From the NCBI GenBank assembly GCA_032622095.1, contig CP136064.1, positions 216,086,205 through 216,150,204 of the forward strand: a stretch of 64,000 bases of DNA, given 5' to 3'. This DNA is from Siphonodentalium dalli. Its lineage: Eukaryota; Mollusca; Scaphopoda; Gadilida; Siphonodentaliidae. Below are positions 62,569 through 64,000 of the stretch, piece after piece (position 1 is the first letter of the stretch; each line of letters opens with the position of its first letter). Position numbers and translations under genes: made by a program. The notes beneath the pieces were generated by a model. That model saw only the letters and a program-made list of their open reading frames with translations. It was not told the DNA's origin and searched no databases.

Positions 62569-62917
62569 AATGAAAAGTGTCAATGACACCAGCTCAACTT
62601 GGATGGGGTATAATTCCATGTGTTACAGTCATAGAGTGATTAGGAATGTGGAAAGTTTAAATTGCTAAGTAACGCTAGATGTCAACATGAAGAGACATAG
62701 AAAAGTAAAATCCAAGATGGCTGCTGGTGGCCACGTTTTTCAATGAAATTCAGAAAAAAATTGATGGTCACCCCAAAGATCCATGTGAAGTTTGGTGATG
62801 ATCAGATGAGAGATGTGACCTGTAAGGTGTGCTAACGGAAATTGTTGACAGACACAAGCAAGGACGCCAACCCATGGTAATAGCTCAAACTAGACTTCAT
62901 CAAGTTGAGCTAAAAAT
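62569..62917 (+). mobile_element. Short pearl-like element with a single core
   Basis: TGAAAAGTGTCAATGACACC and AGCTCAACTTGG start, one core with AAATCCAAGATGGCTGCTGG, then GAAATTGTTGACAGACAC, CCATGGTAATAGCTCAAAC and CAAGTTGAGCTAAAAATG. It shows the minimal form of the family. Confidence 0.8.
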
Positions 62918-63309
62918 GATATACAAGATGTTATTGACAACCTTTAGAACGAAGGTGTCACTAGATATTTAATATTGCAAATTTGAGATAATTTCAAGGA
63001 TTAGAAATTTTCTATATTTACCAGTATTTACTTATAGAATTAGGTTTAGAAACTGACTAAATATTGACTATGATAATTTAAAAGAAGCTGCATTATACAT
63101 TTTACAATATAGATGAATAAATATTGATTATGATGAACAAAATGTGACAACCTATCCCAAGATAACCCAACCCAGGAAAAATGCCTTCGACATTTTTAGT
63201 AGGCTAGAATAACTTTTTAAAATTACATGCGATAAATTATGAAATGGAGATATGTCATATATTCCAGCTGCTGTTAGTTGAGCGCTTTTATGAACATAAG
63301 TGTGTAACA

Positions 63310-63705
63310 GTGGTGGAAATAGTGTGTCTGTCAATTTCAGAATGATGTCCCCAGTGGGTGAGTTTAGTGAGGCTACCCCAAACAGCAGGCTAGCATAACT
63401 AAATTCACCCGCTGTGGTCCTCATATCTTCTGGGAAGTATCTATAGTCTTAAATTTTAAATTCTTTTTCTCTTCTGTTCAGTCTCTATACCCCCCACCTA
63501 ATTTTCAAAAGATAAAATGCATAATCAAGGTGACTGATGGGTGAACATCACCAACTTTAACTGGGGAACTTCAATCTGATCATAGGTCTACCATAGCAGT
63601 TGAGGCCAAAGCAAATGAGGTTCACAGAGGGTGAATTTGGTGATGCTAGCCTAGAATGTGGGATAGTGTAACTAAATTCACCATCTGGGGACCTCATTGA
63701 TGGCT
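63310..63705. mobile_element. Incomplete 8 bp-TSD family element
   Basis: Starts GTGGAAATAGTGTGTCTGTC and has both hairpins in decayed form (GTCCCCAGTGGGTGAGTTTA; CCATCTGGGGACCTCATTG). The final TIR is missing. The last ~300 bp of the window after it show nothing recognisable. Confidence 0.6.
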
Positions 63706-64000
63706 CAACCCAACTAGATGTGAATTGCGAGGTCACCAGAAAAATAGGATGTGATGCATTGCTGATGTTAAATCGAAATCACTACAGAAATTAACATACA
63801 CTTTTCTATGTGTTTTCTTTCTATGTTTGTGAAAATAAAATAAGGCTATTGTAATTTTGTTGGAAGGAACTATGAAGAAAAACTGTTTCTTGTGTTTCAT
63901 TACATTGTTAATGTTTCCATGCCAGTGAATGAGGTGACATGTACCAACCTGCTAGAAATGACATATTTGGCACATGAAAGTTAAGAGTAGGAATATGGCA

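Noticed and set aside
1-64000. tRNA, rRNA or other structured RNA genes
   Set aside because: I looked for tRNA-like A/B box pairs with cloverleaf potential and for rRNA motifs and found none I could defend; a covariance-model scan would be decisive.
35133-64000. A second protein-coding gene downstream of PANK4
   Set aside because: No run of exons with compatible phases or recognisable domains was found on either strand; all longer frames fall in repeats.

Overview
The window is nuclear DNA of an invertebrate animal. It holds one intron-rich gene with GT-AG introns, embedded in AT-rich sequence full of short non-autonomous transposons. Tandem ~163 bp core repeats with ACGG/CA microsatellite tails resemble the pearl-type elements known from bivalves, so a mollusc or other lophotrochozoan is my best guess (inference; no species call is possible).

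Gene: the only protein-coding gene I can support is a complete plus-strand pantothenate kinase 4 (PANK4). It has 16 coding exons from the ATG at 3091 to the TAG at 35132 and encodes 776 residues. All splice phases close. It fuses an N-terminal pantothenate-kinase fold (about residues 25-365), a short linker (exon 9) and a C-terminal DUF89 metal-dependent phosphatase domain (about 403-770). The phosphatase metal ligands are present (D618, N619, D654). Unlike mammalian PANK4, the two kinase catalytic positions also look intact (E137, R201), so this may be a bifunctional kinase-phosphatase.

Introns: several contain decayed partial copies of neighbouring exon ends. The 3' part of exon 4 plus its donor is repeated at 11470; the exon 8 acceptor and start at 20037; the exon 14 acceptor and start as seven extra 51 bp copies at 29790-30144; and the exon 14 3' end at 30314. 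Other intron sequence is mostly nested mobile elements: a BEL/Pao LTR-retroelement remnant (about 8262-11011) split by a pearl-like element; hAT-like elements (6091-8008 and 15887-16767); a Mutator-like element with a 9 bp target duplication (28007-28595); TTAA-flanked piggyBac-like double-hairpin elements; TA-flanked fold-back elements; and an abundant family with exact 8 bp target duplications.

Downstream of the gene (35.1-64 kb) I find no supported gene. This part holds a 28 bp minisatellite (37.4-39.0 kb), a large pearl-like satellite field with an internal 2.5-2.7 kb duplication (41.9-50.4 kb), a solo LTR matching the BEL/Pao remnant (61.4-62.1 kb), and scattered copies of the intronic families. 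Coordinates of old repeats are approximate. Exon coordinates come from reading-frame closure plus splice consensus, without cDNA.
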